Program-made: the position numbers and the translations under genes
In this document: piece after piece, positions 24,397 to 37,075 of the stretch
Position numbering within the stretch: position 1 is the first letter of the stretch
How the letters are laid out: each line of letters starts with the position of its first letter
Notes under the pieces: model-generated
What the model was told of the DNA's origin: nothing
Databases searched by the model: none
Seen by the model: only the letters and a program-made list of their open reading frames with translations
DNA from: Paramecium pentaurelia
Lineage: Eukaryota > Ciliophora > Oligohymenophorea > Peniculida > Parameciidae
Direction: 5' to 3'
Assembly (NCBI GenBank): GCA_905183005.1
Contig: CAJJDO010000035.1
Location: 518,338-582,337, forward strand
Length of the DNA stretch: 64,000 bases

Positions 24397-25428
24397 ATGG
24401 ATAATGAAGAAGCTGTTTAAATATTGATATTAAAATCCGAATAATAAATTAAAATGATTAATATGCTCAATTCATAACTTGAGAAATCGAATAATGAAAA
24501 ATCTGAATTGAGATTTCAAGTATATATGAATTATTAAATAATCAGCTTATAGCTTTATAAAATGATAATATGACACTTAGAAGAGAAAAAGAAGGTTTAT
24601 ACTTTCAACTTGAATAATTGTAGAAGTAATTAACAAATTTTGATCAGAAAAAAGATAATTAAATTGTATAATCAAATTTAGTTGAATAAAGTTTAGAATA
24701 AGAAAATAAGAGAAATGATTCTGTTTAAATTAAATAAGAATTATTTGAAAAAGAATATCATAAATTATTAAATGAAAACTCTAAAATATTGTAAACAGTG
24801 TAAGATTTATAAGGAAAAAATTAATTACAATCCATAAAAATTGAATAACTGTAACATCAAGTATTAGAAATATAAAATGAAATCAATTTTAAAGAAGCAC
24901 TTATCTAAAAAAAAGATCATCATATTTAAGATTATGAAAAATAAATATCTCATATAATTGATGTATATCAAGAGAAAATCTTTGGATAAGAACATCAATT
25001 ATAAAAAATGAGAGATTTTATGCTATAAAGTTATCAATAAAATGGACATGATAATTAAAATAATTAACCTGAAATTTCTAAGCTAATATTAAATACAGAG
25101 AATATGAATCAAAATGCAAATATATTATTAAGAAATGATTAATAATAAAGATAATAACCATAAAATTCTGTCCCTCCATTATAACAGTTGCCAGTATATA
25201 AATGAATAATATTAATAGTTATCTGCTGAGAGATATAATACAGACATTAATGAACTTTAAGCACAATCATCTGGTAGACACCAAATTAAACAAAGTATAA
25301 ACAATCCAGGACAAATGAGATAATCAAATGAATAAAATACCTTTTAATTCAACACTGTTTAATCTGAGTTTAGTAGTATATCTCAACCAAAAGTATCTGA
25401 AAGATTTAAATATAGTGATTATAATTGA
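24397..25428 (+). CDS. coiled-coil protein, 326 aa
   Basis: Starts MDNEEAVQILILKSEQQIKM. Two introns were placed: 26 nt ending CAG near 24500, and 25 nt at about 25195-25219. With both removed the length divides by three and ends at TGA 25426-25428. Residues 1-230 are nearly continuous heptads rich in Gln, Glu, Lys and Leu (LRREKEGLYFQLEQLQKQL). The last ~90 residues are disordered and Gln/Ser-rich. No globular domain, membrane segment or known family was seen. It is probably a cytoskeletal or basal-body type component, which is only inferred from composition. Confidence 0.7.
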
Positions 25429-25776
25429 AATTAAAATTGTTAAATTTCTTATTAATTTAAAGATACAAAACTTCATAAATATATAACAATTATTATAAAA
25501 TAATTATATTAAATATTAAATTCTAATAGTTATAATTTTATGAATAAATTTTATATTTCTTTTTAAAATTAACTTAATTATTTCCTTTATATATATAAAA
25601 TGATGATTATTTAAAATTAGAAAGGAAGAGATTAAAAAAAAGATAATTAAATAATTAAAAGCTCGTATAATAATTATTCATTTAAATTATAATGTGATAT
25701 TATTTTGAAAAATAATTTTAGGAATATTTTATTTAAAATTTTATATTGATAATAATGAATTAATTAATATATATAT
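25429..25776. other. intergenic, nothing recognised
   Basis: 348 bp of nearly pure A/T sequence between two plus-strand genes; includes a TA run just before the next ATG. Presumed promoter of the exchanger gene. Confidence 0.4.
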
Positions 25777-28700
25777 ATGTATATCTATAAAGCAGGCATA
25801 GTTTTATTAATGATAAGAATTGGATTATGTGAAGATCAACCAATTTCAACCAATTCAGACATTAGTGGAACAGCATTATCAGTGTTCTTTATATTCTTTT
25901 TTTTGGGGATTGGATCCTTCATGAAGGAGATTAATAAGAAATTGAAGGTAAAATTTATGAAAATTTCTATAGATTCCATTTTCTCCAATGTTGTTTGTTT
26001 TGGGATTGTTTTTCGGATTTTATTGGGATTCATTAGGTCTTATAGGTCAAAGTTGTAAAAAGATTAGCGAAATTGAACCGGTACTAATTTAGGGATGTAT
26101 GTTTTCAGATTGGAGTATTGTTGATTTTCCTACCAACGTTAATTTATGAATCTGGTTATAACTTCGATTGGCATTTATTCAAGAGACTGTTCGCTTAGAC
26201 TGCAATATTGGCATTTCCTTGCGTGATAATTTTATCTACATTATTGTAATTATCGGTAAAAGTATTACTAAACTATGGGGATGACTATTTCACTTGGGAA
26301 AGCGCATTCATGTTTGGAGCAATGTTGAGTTGTACAGATACGGTTGCAGTATTGGCTGTTTTAAAGGAGAGTGGAGCATAGAAGAGATTTTAGAGTTTGA
26401 TAGAAGGAGAAAGTTTGTTAAATGATGGAGCTTGTGTAATGTTATTTTAGATATCTTATGGAATAGTTAGAGGAAGATCTGCATCAGCATTTGATGTAGG
26501 ATCTTTATTTTTTACATTATGTGTAGGTGGAACATTGATAGGATTATTATTCGGAATGGCATGTGTTTATTGGATAAAGAAAATAGCAAATGATGAGATA
26601 CTGGTATTAAATATAACAATAGTCTCAGCCTTTTTAGTATATTTTATATCTGAGAATGTTGATTTCGGAGTACACATATCTGGTGTATTGGGATTGGTAT
26701 CTTTAAGTTTATTTATGGCAGCATTTGGAAGATCTCGTATATCTCATGAGGCAGATCATGCATTAAGAGAATTTTGGGAATATGTTGTATTTGCAAGTGA
26801 GGTTATCATTTTTATTTTGGGTGGAATTATTGCAGGAATTAGAGTATTTAAGGATGAAAGTGAAATAACATAATTGGATTTTTACAAAATGATAGCTCTT
26901 TGGTGGTGTTTAATGGTATGCAGATTTATTTCCATTGCAGTATTCTATCCATGGCTTAAAAAATTAGGCTATGGATTAACATGGTCTTAGATATTAGTCT
27001 TAACATATGGAGGATTGAGAGGATCTATAGGTATAGCCTTTGCTTTAATTGTTGCTAAGGATGAATCATTACCAACTAAATGGAGAGATATTATATTATT
27101 TCATATGTCAGGAATTGCTGTTTGTACTCTTGTAGTAAATGGTACTACTCTCTCTTTATTAATTAAATTATTAGGATTATCTACATAATCTGATATAAGA
27201 GAAAAGATTTATTCTAATTTCTTAACTAAGTTGAATGAAGAAATTGAATAGGAATGTAAAAAAAATAATGAATTAAAATATTTAAAAGAAGCTGATGTTG
27301 AATATGTTAAAACTCTTAGTGGTTATAAAGTCTATTAATCAGATTGCAATTAAATTATTGATAAATTGGCTAAACATGAAAAGGCATAAAAAGAAATTCA
27401 AATGAAAAGCATTCATTAACCATTAATGGATGATGAAGAAGATTAAGAATTAGATTAAAATCTATTAACAGAAATCAGAAGAATCTTTCTTATGGCATTG
27501 AAGGGAATCTATATGGAATAATTTGAATCTAATCAATGTAGTCCTGATACAATTATTCTTTTGACTGAAAGTGCCAATTTAGATCTTGATAATGATAAAG
27601 AACATATGAATTCATGGGAATTCTTATAAAGTTAGTTTTCAGAAAGATATATAAATTTACTATTTTATATGAAAGATAAATTTCTAATTGGTATTCTAGC
27701 TAGAAATCAATTATTTTCATATATCTATACAATATATGATGCTGTTTCAGCATATATTGAAGCAATTAAAATTTTAAAAGAGGAAGCTTCTCATTATCAT
27801 TTTTCATAAAATCTATTGCTAGAAATCTTAAATGAAGTTGAGGATAATAAAAAGTCTGCAATTTCTTATTTAGAAGGATACTTAGAAGTATCATTTCCTG
27901 AAATTTCAAGGGAATTACATACAAAAAAAGCTGCCTTTGAAATTTTAGAATTTGAAAAATAAGTATTAAGGAACAACCTACAATCTGGTTAATTAAATGA
28001 TAAGGAATTTTTGAGAATGAAAAGAAATATTGATAAAAAAGTTAAAAATTTGAATGAATTAAATCCTCCTTGGCAAATGCCTTCATTGATTGATATACTT
28101 ACTTAACATGAATTATTTAAGTCTCTTACATAAGCTAACATACAAAAATTGTTAGAGGGTTCAAGAGAAGATTCCTTTGGCAGAGATTAATTAATTTTTA
28201 AAGAAGGAGATAGAGCAAATGAAATCTGCATAATAACTAGAGGGGCTGGAAATGAGTTCAGTGATAGATCAAAAATTAGAGAGAGAAGAACTTTAAATGA
28301 GGCTACTCCAATTTATATGTTGGTAGCACCTTCTATTAGATATTAAACATCATTAGTGGCTGATTGTGTCATCAATGCCACATTTATTAAAATCCAAACT
28401 TTGTAAATGATTATGAAATAAATTCCAGAGTTTGAAGAAGCTATTTGGAGAAATTCAATTCCTTTATTATGTAGAGTATATAGTGATCAATTTAAGCCTT
28501 TATGCAATTTAAAAATCAATTAGATTGCAGAAATTGTATCAAAATCAGTTTTTTAGAAGATAAAAAAAAATTAATTAATCAGATTTGAATAGGGTGGAAT
28601 ATTATTAAAAGGTATTAGTTGTTTTTATCATATAAAGGTACACTGTGTGAGGGAAAGGAAAGTATTTAGGAAGCATTATCAGAAGATGAAGATGCCTTGA

Positions 28701-28933
28701 AGAACTCAGAGGAGAATTAAGATTCAACATAGAAAGATGCTCTATGTTTGATAGGTCCAACATCTTCTCCTTTAAGGGCTAGAACTGGAATAATAGTTTT
28801 ATTATTCAAACATTATTAATTGCTTGAATAATATAATCAATTGAATCAGAATATTAGTGAAGGAGCTAAGAATTCAAATAGAAGATCTAGCAAATCAGAT
28901 TTATAGAAAAGATCTTTAACAATGATACATTGA
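25777..28933 (+). CDS. Na+/H+ exchanger (CPA1/SOS1-like) with cyclic-nucleotide-binding-like tail
   Basis: 1025 aa. Introns of 25 nt (about 25949), 28 nt (about 26082, ends CAG) and 26 nt (about 28611, ends AAG) give a length divisible by three. The N-terminal hydrophobic segment could be a signal peptide or first helix. The transporter core shows LLIFLPTLIYESGYNFDWH, SCTDTVAVLAVLKESGA, GESLLNDGACVMLF (the electroneutral ND motif) and YGGLRGSIGIAFAL. After the ~12 helices comes a ~500-aa cytosolic tail with helical segments and, near residue 790, LIFKEGDRANEICIITRGAG. That segment looks like the core strands of a cyclic-nucleotide-binding fold, as in plant SOS1. No voltage-sensor helix set like sperm SLC9C1 was seen. 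It likely exchanges Na+ for H+ across the plasma or contractile-vacuole membrane. Confidence 0.9.
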
Positions 28934-28970
28934 AAAGTGAATTTTGATTAGAATAACTTTAATAATTTAA

Positions 28971-30658
28971 ATGATATTCTTATCAACTTTAATCAAAGTT
29001 GCCTCAGTGACAACTATAGTCTTGTTGGCTAGTGGATCCACTTATTATTATTTTTAGAGTGAGAATAATAGTAAGGTAGAGACAAAACACTTAAAGGGAA
29101 ATCACGCACATAGCACACAATTTCTTCATGGTAAGATGGCCGAAGAAGAAGGTCATATATGCAATCATGGACATTTCATTAAGGATATAGAAATAGAAGA
29201 GCCAGAACGTCCAGCAGAAATCCCATTAGAAGCAAGATTATCACATGAATAAATGCTAATTAAGAATCATAAATAAGGAAATTGGTAAACAATCAGAATA
29301 AAGACTGATTATTCATCATTTTAGGTATGAGATAGATATAATGATTTTAGGCATCATAATAATAGGCTGATTTCATTGAGAATAGATTAGTGAAAGCAGC
29401 AACTGGATTCTTAAAAGCCGCCATAAAAGTGTATCCATCATCCAAGTTATTTTTGAGTGGATAATGTGGTACAGTAACTATTCCAAGCTCATTTAAAAGT
29501 GGAGTGACAGGAGTTGATTTGGTATTATTTGTTACAGCCACAACTTCATAAGATTCTTGGGTAGCAAGAGCAGGAGCATGTAGATTGGATCCAACAACAT
29601 TAAGACCTACAGCTGGTTCATTAGAATTCAATCTTAAATATTTTAATCAACTAGATTTTAGTAAGTTAAGTGAAGGTAAATGGTTTAAATGGATTTAAAC
29701 TACAATCCATGAAATGACTCATGTTCTAGGATTTAGTAGTGGATTATTCCCATATTATATTGATCCTAATACTATGTAGAAATTAGGAGTCAGCTAAATA
29801 GTTAAGACATATGGAGGAAGAGATTGGATTATTTTGCCTAAAGTAGTAAATGCAGTCAAGAGTCATTTTGGATGTTAATCTGCTTGGGGAGCTCCATTAG
29901 AAAACAATGGAGGATAAGGAACAGCAGGAAGTCATTGGGAAAGAACTAGTTTTGGTAATGAAGCAATGACTGGATCTGAATTCCCAGATTCAGTATTCAC
30001 ACTATTCACTTTCAATTTACTTGAATCCACAGGATGGTATAATATGGATCATAAGTAATCTGAACCATTCAATTGGGGAAAGGATGAAGGTTGTCCTATA
30101 GCTCAAGGACAATGTGTAAAAGGATTAAGAGAATTCTGTACAGCAGGTAGTGATGGATGTTCCTCTGATTTCACTGGTATTGCAACATGTTCATAAAGTG
30201 ATGTATTAACTGATGGATGTGGATATTGGAGAGCTTATGGTAATTCTGATTGTAGATATAACTCTGATTTTACAAGTCAATTGGCATAATATGGAGGATA
30301 TTATGGAAATGATGGCAAGTGTTTCTATACAACTTTACCTACTAAAATAGGATTCTAAGGAGTGGTTTCTGATTGTTTTAAAGCTGTTTGTTAAGATAAT
30401 GTTGTAACATTCTCCATTTCTAACAAGAGTTATTAATGTATTACATCAGGATAAGTATTTATTTAAATATATATATATTAGACCATAAATGTTAAATATT
30501 CTTATTACAGTGCAACAGTTACTTGTCCAGATGTCAAACATTTCTGTAATACCCAAAGAATTTGCCCTAATGCTTGCAGTGGAGTTGGTACATGTAGAGG
30601 AACTACATGTTATTGTTGGTCTGGATATAGTGGAGCAGATTGCTCTGTATCTTCATGA
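28971..30658 (+). CDS. leishmanolysin-family (M8) metallopeptidase with EGF-like C-terminus
   Basis: 544 aa; introns 29325-29350 and 30455-30481. A hydrophobic N-terminal segment (LIKVASVTTIVLLASG) is a signal peptide or anchor. A propeptide follows with His/Cys-rich HICNHGHF, where a Cys could act as the latch on the zinc, as in other M8 zymogens. The catalytic motif HEMTHVLGF is at 29708-29734, and the distant third zinc ligand sits in TAGSHWERTSFGNEAMTG. The Met-turn family feature is represented by that last Met. The C-terminal part is Cys-rich and ends in an EGF-like module (CSGVGTCRGTTCYCWSGYSG). Ciliates carry many such surface or secreted zinc proteases; the substrate is unknown. It starts 37 bp after the exchanger's stop. 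Confidence 0.92.
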
Positions 30659-30711
30659 TTATCATAAAGATCAATTAATAGATTATCAATAAAAATATTT
30701 ATGGTATTCAA

Positions 30712-33700
30712 TCAATTAGATATTCCCTATTCTAAACTATAAAAGGCACCTCTTCTATTAGTTAAACATTAATAATTTCCTTCTTCAACAATTTTACCAT
30801 CTTTGAACACATATATCATATCAGAATCCTAATTATAAATTTATAATTTACTTTTATAGTAGAGATTCTATGAGCAATTGCCACTGTTGTTTTTCCTTCC
30901 ATTAATTTATTCAAACTATCCTGTACTAATTATTCACTTGCAGCATCCAAGGCACTTGTAGCTTCATCAAGAAGTAAAATATTTGAGTCTCTAAGAATGG
31001 CTCTAGCAATAGCTATACGTTATTTTTATCCACCTGATATTTAAGTTCCTTTTGGTCCTACTTGTCTTTAAAATCCTTATCCTCTTTATTTCTCATTACC
31101 CTTTTCTTCTACTTGGGCTTCTTCAAATTAATTTTTAATTATAAAATCATAGGCATTGGCTGTTTTTGCTGCATTTTCAATTTGCTCCATATTTATAGAT
31201 GTTAAATTGTATTAAATATTTTCTCTAATAGTACCATTAAAAAGTACAGGTTCTTATGAAACAATGGCAAATTATCTTCTAATATATCTAATATCATAAT
31301 CATTAATATCAATTCCATTAATTGTTATAATTCCTTAATCAGGTTCATAAAATCTCATCAACATTTACATAAGAGTTGATTTACCACATCCAGAGGGACC
31401 AACAAAAGCAACTTTCTATCCTTACTTAATAGTTAAACTTAAATTTTCAAATACATTCTTGTCTCTTCCAGCATATTTAAAAGTAAGATTATTTAATTAT
31501 ATATCACCTGTAATTGATTATACCAATCTTTTTTTTTACAATCTTACTTCTCTCTAATATTCATCTTCACTATCTAAAATTTCAAAGATATTTTTGCTAG
31601 CATTTTTGGCAGCTCCTATATCTCCAGCAAATGCAGCATTATTCCCTGCCCCCATGGTAGCAAAAGTTAAAGAAAATATTGTTTTAAACATATCATTTAC
31701 ACTTAAATTAATATCTCTACAAAATACAGCTCCTACATAAAAGATTATAGCATTCATGACGAACATATTCATTTATGAGAATCCCATAGCCAATCCTGCT
31801 TTAAAACCTTTAGATGTAGCTTATTCAAGTGGCATTTGAACTTTCTTTTCATAAATACCAAGAATTATCTACTCATTACCAAAAGAGAAAACAGTTCTAA
31901 TATTTGTGACTGCTTCCATTATTAGATTTCCTGAATCTTTATAAGCCTCATCAGTCTATGATGAAAAACCTTACATAATTTTAGCCTACAATACACCAGA
32001 AATAAATGAAAATGGAGTGATTCCCAATGTGACTAGAGTCAATGCCCAACTACTTGTAAAAGCAATAGTTAATCCACAAACCAAAGATGCTACATTAGCA
32101 AGATTAATTCCAATTATTGAAGAAGTTAAGCCATTTATAAGTTTACAATCAACAGATAATCTACTGGTTAAGGTTCCTGCATTATTTTTAGGTTCATCAA
32201 AAAAAGGAATGGGCATTCTTAAAAGTTTTCTAAATGTATCTGATCTTAATTTTAGAGTAAGTCTTTCACCTACATAACTTAAACAAAAGGATTGAATTGT
32301 CCATAAAGTTAATGCACAACATCCAATAATAAAGAAATATAAGGCATTTTTATCTGCTTCTCCCCTAACAAAAGCCATCTTTTCACTTCTTTCTTCATCA
32401 TTATAATTTTTAGGATTTGAAAGAGCAAGTACTGTGATCATATCTGATAAGAATATTGAGAATATTGGAAAAGTGCATCCATTAGCCATGGCTGCTAATA
32501 CTCCAAGAAGAAACTGAAATCTTTCGGATTTATTATAACTGAATAATCTACCCATTTATGCATCTGGTTCCTTTTTTTTAACTTCTATTTATTCCTTATC
32601 TGCAACTTTATCATATTGAGTATTTTCTGTCTATCCTTTTACAATTAAATCTAATTCTTTTAATTATTTAAATTGATCAACTGCTTCTTCTGCAATATTT
32701 TTCTTATCTGCAACATTCATTTAAATAATCTTTTGAGTGTTTGTTGTATCATTAGGTTTAGTTAAACTATCTAATATTATTTTTTTGCTTCTAGTATGTA
32801 TTTATGATTGACTTAACTACTCTTCTTCTTGATTCTGTACTTGATTTTTAGCTAAAATTTCATATTTTCCATGTAAATTCATTAGTTCTTAATGATTTCC
32901 CATTTCAATTACTATTCCTTTATCAATAACATAAATTAAATCTGCATTTTATATGGTACTCAATCTATGAGCAATAACAATAGTTGTAATTCCTTGAGAT
33001 ACTTCATCTAAAGTCTCTTAAATTAATCTTTCATTAGTTCTATCTAAGGCACTAGTGGCTTCATCCAATAATAAAACTTATGGTTTCTTTAAAATAGCTC
33101 TGGCTATAGCAATTCTTTATTTTTATCCTCCACTCAATTAACCTCCTCCTATACCAACATAAGTTTCTAATCCTTTATCCATTTTCTAAACAAAATCCCA
33201 AGCATTTGCTTTTTTCAAGGCATCAATCATTTCATTCTCTGTTGCATCTGTCTTACCATACAAAAGATTTTCTTTAATACTTGTAGCAAAAAGAACAGGT
33301 TCTTAACCAACTAAACCAATTCTACTTCTTAAATCTACAATATTTAAATCTTTAACATTTATTCCACCAAACAATACTTCTCCCTAATCACAATCATAAA
33401 ATCTTTCAATTAATTGCATAACTGTAGATTTACCACATCCACTTTCACCTACTAATGCAACCTTTTTACCTGGTGGGATTTTCAAACTTAATCCATTTAA
33501 AACTAATTGATCTGGTCTATTTGGATAATTAAATTTTATATCTTTTAATTAGATTTCACCATTAAAATCCAATAATTTTTTAGGATTTGGAGAATTATAT
33601 ATTTTAGGTTTACGATCTAAAACTTCATACATTGTAGCAGCTGCTGCTTAACCTTTTGCAAAGTTTTATATGCATGGACCTGCTTAACCTAATGAAAATC

Positions 33701-34746
33701 CACCAGTAACAACACTAAAATATATTGTCATCACATCTCCTACTGTATAAACAGAATCTTAATTTGGATTGTAAGTCTATTTTATTAATTTCTATATACT
33801 TAATCTGCAATCAATTTAGCACCATACCAAAAACCCAATGCATAAGACCATAAACTTGCTGCCCATATTAATCCAATTGCTATACCTACTCCAAAATCAT
33901 ATTTTGTTGTCTTATTTGCAGCACTCTACAATAATTAATAGTATTTTTGATGTTCATAATCTTCCCCATCTAACATTTTAATTGTTTTTATTCCATTTAT
34001 TGCTTATTCTGCAATAGCTCCTGCTTCTGAATAAGCTGATTATGTAGCCAATGCAGATTATTAAATTATCACTGAAAACACAGCTGTTATAATAGATATA
34101 ACTGGAAGAGTCGCTGTTATTACAATTGCAAGTTACCAACCCCTAAATTATTTATATATTTTAATACCAAATGTATCCATATAGAAAACCAAAAAATGTC
34201 ATAGAAAATGTCATAATGAAAGTTGGAACTTTTTCTCCTATAGCACCTTACACAGCAAAAGATTCATTGGCTACTTTGCTATTTAATTCATTTGGATTTA
34301 TTGTATCAAACCATCCTACCTCTTGATGTAGAATTGCTTTGAAATAATTTTTTCGAAATTCTATTCCCTATCTTTCTCCAGCTATCATCCAAGTAGCAAA
34401 CATAGTAAATGATAATGTACCAGTTGCAATAGCTACCAATAGAAACCATCTATAAAATTATATCTATTTTATACATTGCATTCCATCCAGCTTATCTAAC
34501 CATTTCATCTCCTGCCTCCTGAAATGAATTAACCATTGAACCAAAAATCAATGAAAAGGAAGGAATAGCACCTCCATTCAAAAATGCTGCAACAGATCCT
34601 AAGACCATCAATACAATATCTCTATTTTTTGCATATCTAAATAATTGAAAATATGGAATCATTTTTTGTTTCTCTCCTTCTCTTTATCTATTTTCTCTAT
34701 TCTCTATTCTATTAACTTTTGAAAGTCCTCTCTCTTCATCTTCCAT
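30712..34746 (-). CDS. ABCB/P-glycoprotein-type full ABC transporter
   Basis: Full TMD-NBD-TMD-NBD exporter, about 1300 aa, starting MEDEERGLSKVNRIENRENR at 34746. NBD1 (about 33490-32950) has GESGCGKST, LSGGQKQRIAIARAIL and LLLDEATSALD. NBD2 (about 31440-30870) has GPSGCGKST, ISGGQKQRIAIARAIL and LLLDEATSALDAASE, then IAHRISTI. The linker at 32830-32560 is charged. TMD2 begins with RLFSYNKSERFQFLLGVLAA and includes SLSYVGERLT-like ABCB text and the coupling-helix segment. An insert of about 15 Lys/Gln/Glu residues precedes the NBD2 signature. A 23-nt intron sits at the last exon junction; other introns are not all placed. It likely exports hydrophobic compounds or lipids. The end is 53 bp from the convergent peptidase gene. 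Confidence 0.92.
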
Positions 34747-35211
34747 ATTTGTAAAATTTATTTCTGATTTTCCTCTATACTAAATCTATCCCTTTATTTA
34801 TTCTTTAATCAATCTTTCTATAAAATGAAATCATAGATTCCACTAAATTTTATAGAACTTCTGAATTAATATCTCACCTAAATATAATATATTAATTGAC
34901 AAAAAACTAAATGTTATTCATTCTATATCATTTATTATTTTTCATAAATCCTTGTTTGATCCAAAAAATAAATCCAAAAATCTCTTATAGTGTGACATTT
35001 CAAACTTAATAAATTATAACATTCTTTAATTTTTTATTTTTCAACCAGATTTCAATAATTTAGAATCATTTACTAAATACAAATACTTTTTATAGTAATT
35101 CAATAGCATAGATTAATAAAATAATTTAATTAATCTAGACAATAAAAATGATGTTTAAAAATATACAAATATTACAATTGAAACTTACATAAACAATAAG
35201 TTAATGAAAAA
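34747..35211. other. intergenic, nothing recognised
   Basis: 465 bp of A/T-rich DNA upstream of the ABCB gene and downstream of the ANTH-like gene. Only short chance frames are present. Confidence 0.4.
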
Positions 35212-36175
35212 TCATGACATCATAATAAAGGAAAGAGGCCCTTATGATGGAACAAAAAAATTATCTCTTATTGAAGTAGTTCTATTAGGAGTTTGCGAGG
35301 CTATTCTTCTTCTATTCGGACTAGGTTATAAACTTTTATGAAATTGTTATTCTTAAACTTTAAAATCCAATTAATCTTCCCAATCATTTGCAGATGTACT
35401 GAGTTTTCTTTGATTAATACATTTTATATCTAATTTTAACACTTCTTTTTTAGGAGCATTAAGTTTATTTTCTACTTAATTAGTTACAATAGATTGTTTT
35501 TATAAAGTAATTTTCTGTTCTATTTCATCAAAATTGAGGGTATTTATTTTTTAGAATAATTCCTCAGGGAGTTAAATCAATTTTTTAATCTCCAAAAATC
35601 TTTTAATTTATTTAATGGCTCTTATCCTTTTTGTTTAATCATCTTATTTATTTAGAGATTCATATAAGAATATTATGTCTATAATTAATTTAATGGTAAT
35701 GCATTTTATTATAGGCACATCTAACTTAAGAATGAGAACTTCAAGTTATCTATGCATTTTATACACAATATTGATCTATTCGTAATTGTTAGAGAAATTC
35801 TTAAGATAACTACAATAGAGAAATGCAACACTTTATAGAACAGCATCAGCAGTACTCTTTTAAGAAAGTTCAATTGTTTTATCTGTCACATATGGAACTA
35901 AGAATTGTCTTAGCTCATGAACCAAATAGTAAGACTTAAGAGCAGTAACAGTTTTTTGTGGATGCTGCATTCTAAGTATGATTTTTTTAAGTGCTTCTTA
36001 AGAGTTTACATTATTAAATTCTCCATCAAGACATCTTGAGAGAATCTATTATAATTCTTTTTGGTACAAGTATGTGTTTTTGTTTTGGAATATCATCAAT
36101 TAAACATTTGAGCCAAGAAGTCTCCACCATATCCTTATTCAATATTCGCATATTTCGCTTAAAGTTATTGAACAT
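35212..36175 (-). CDS. ANTH-like (AP180/CALM-type) endocytic adaptor
   Basis: 313 aa with a single 22-nt intron (about 36048-36069); spliced length divides by three. The segment 'LIDDIPKQKHI' matches the ANTH phosphoinositide-binding patch (K-x9-K-x-[KR]-[HY]). It is followed by helices like those of the ANTH solenoid: LSRCLDGEFNNVNSQEALKK, TALKSYYLVHELRQFL. In animals and plants such proteins link PI(4,5)P2 membranes to clathrin. The C-terminal ~70 residues are basic and Ser/Thr/Pro-rich (PSPNRRRIASQTPNRTT). No classical clathrin box was noticed. Several Met codons precede the domain, so the true start may be at 36151, 36175 or 36244. The ANTH call rests on one good motif and the helical pattern, so it is moderate. 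Confidence 0.65.
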
Positions 36176-36285
36176 TAATATTGAATATAAATTTATTAGA
36201 TTATTAAACATAGCCGAGATTAGTATATAATAAATATAAAGCACCTCTGTTTATATAAATATATATATATAAATATATAATATAA

Positions 36286-36570
36286 ATGGAAAATAAATAG
36301 TCCCTTTAAATTCACATAAACTTAACTTAGTTTATTTAAAAATAGAACAAAGAAGAATAATCAGCAAAGTTATATGAAGATTGGCATCAGTTAATAAAAC
36401 TAAAATTATAAGGCAGCAAATAAGATGATACTCGCAAATTAATTTATGGAAGATTATCAGAAACTTAATAAAAGAGTAGAAGATTAACACCAAATCAGAC
36501 TATATAAAAAGACTAAGATATCATTAAAGATATATAAAATATTAAGTTTAGATTGCATAAAATAGATTGA
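36286..36570 (+). CDS. small hypothetical protein, 94 aa
   Basis: A single frame from ATG to TGA with no intron: polar, rich in Gln, Lys, Ile and Leu, with a predicted helix (EEQSAKLYEDWHQLIKLKLQ) and a Ser/Arg/Thr-rich stretch. It starts 110 bp from the divergent ANTH-like gene. No family was recognised. Length and composition fit a real gene, but in a code with one stop such a frame could arise by chance. Confidence 0.4.
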
Positions 36571-37075
36571 ACTATTTAAAGTAGAAAACTATAAAAAAAT
36601 ACAAAATTTTGAATGAATATTATTTGTATTCATTATTATCAAACAATAAATGTACAAAATAATATGAATCAATTTTAAATTCAAAAATATGAATTATTAG
36701 AATATGCAAGTAAAAAACCTAATTCTTATTTTATTTTGTTAATATTAATTTTATTAGATTTTTTTCAAATTTCATATGATATTATTATCTCTTTTTAATA
36801 TAAATCACTAATAAATTAATCATTCAATAAATATATTAAAAATTATAAAAGATATAATGATTAAATTGATTATAATAAAGTATCTATTTAGTTGTTCTAT
36901 TCTAATTATACTATATTTTCTAATATTTTATCATATACTTAAAAATAGTTTCCTATTTCTTTATAGAATTATGACATCATTTTTATTGAGATTTCAAAAA
37001 ATAGAGATTAGATTGCTTTATTCAAATATAGTTCAAATAAGTGATCTAGCAACTATCAACATCAATCAATGAAGT
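36571..37075. other. intergenic, nothing firm
   Basis: 505 bp of A/T-rich DNA. It includes a plus-strand open stretch (36857-37072, hydrophobic, Ile/Leu/Phe-rich) that ends in TGA just before the VPS9 gene. I regard it as chance or an unplaced 5' leader. Confidence 0.35.

Noticed and set aside
25836..26033. Minus-strand ORF across the exchanger's first exons
   Set aside because: It opposes strongly conserved transporter sequence and has no family features.
36857..37072. Plus-strand 71-codon hydrophobic ORF
   Set aside because: Biased Ile/Leu/Phe composition in A/T-rich spacer DNA, no signal of conservation and no splice link to the VPS9 gene that I could place.
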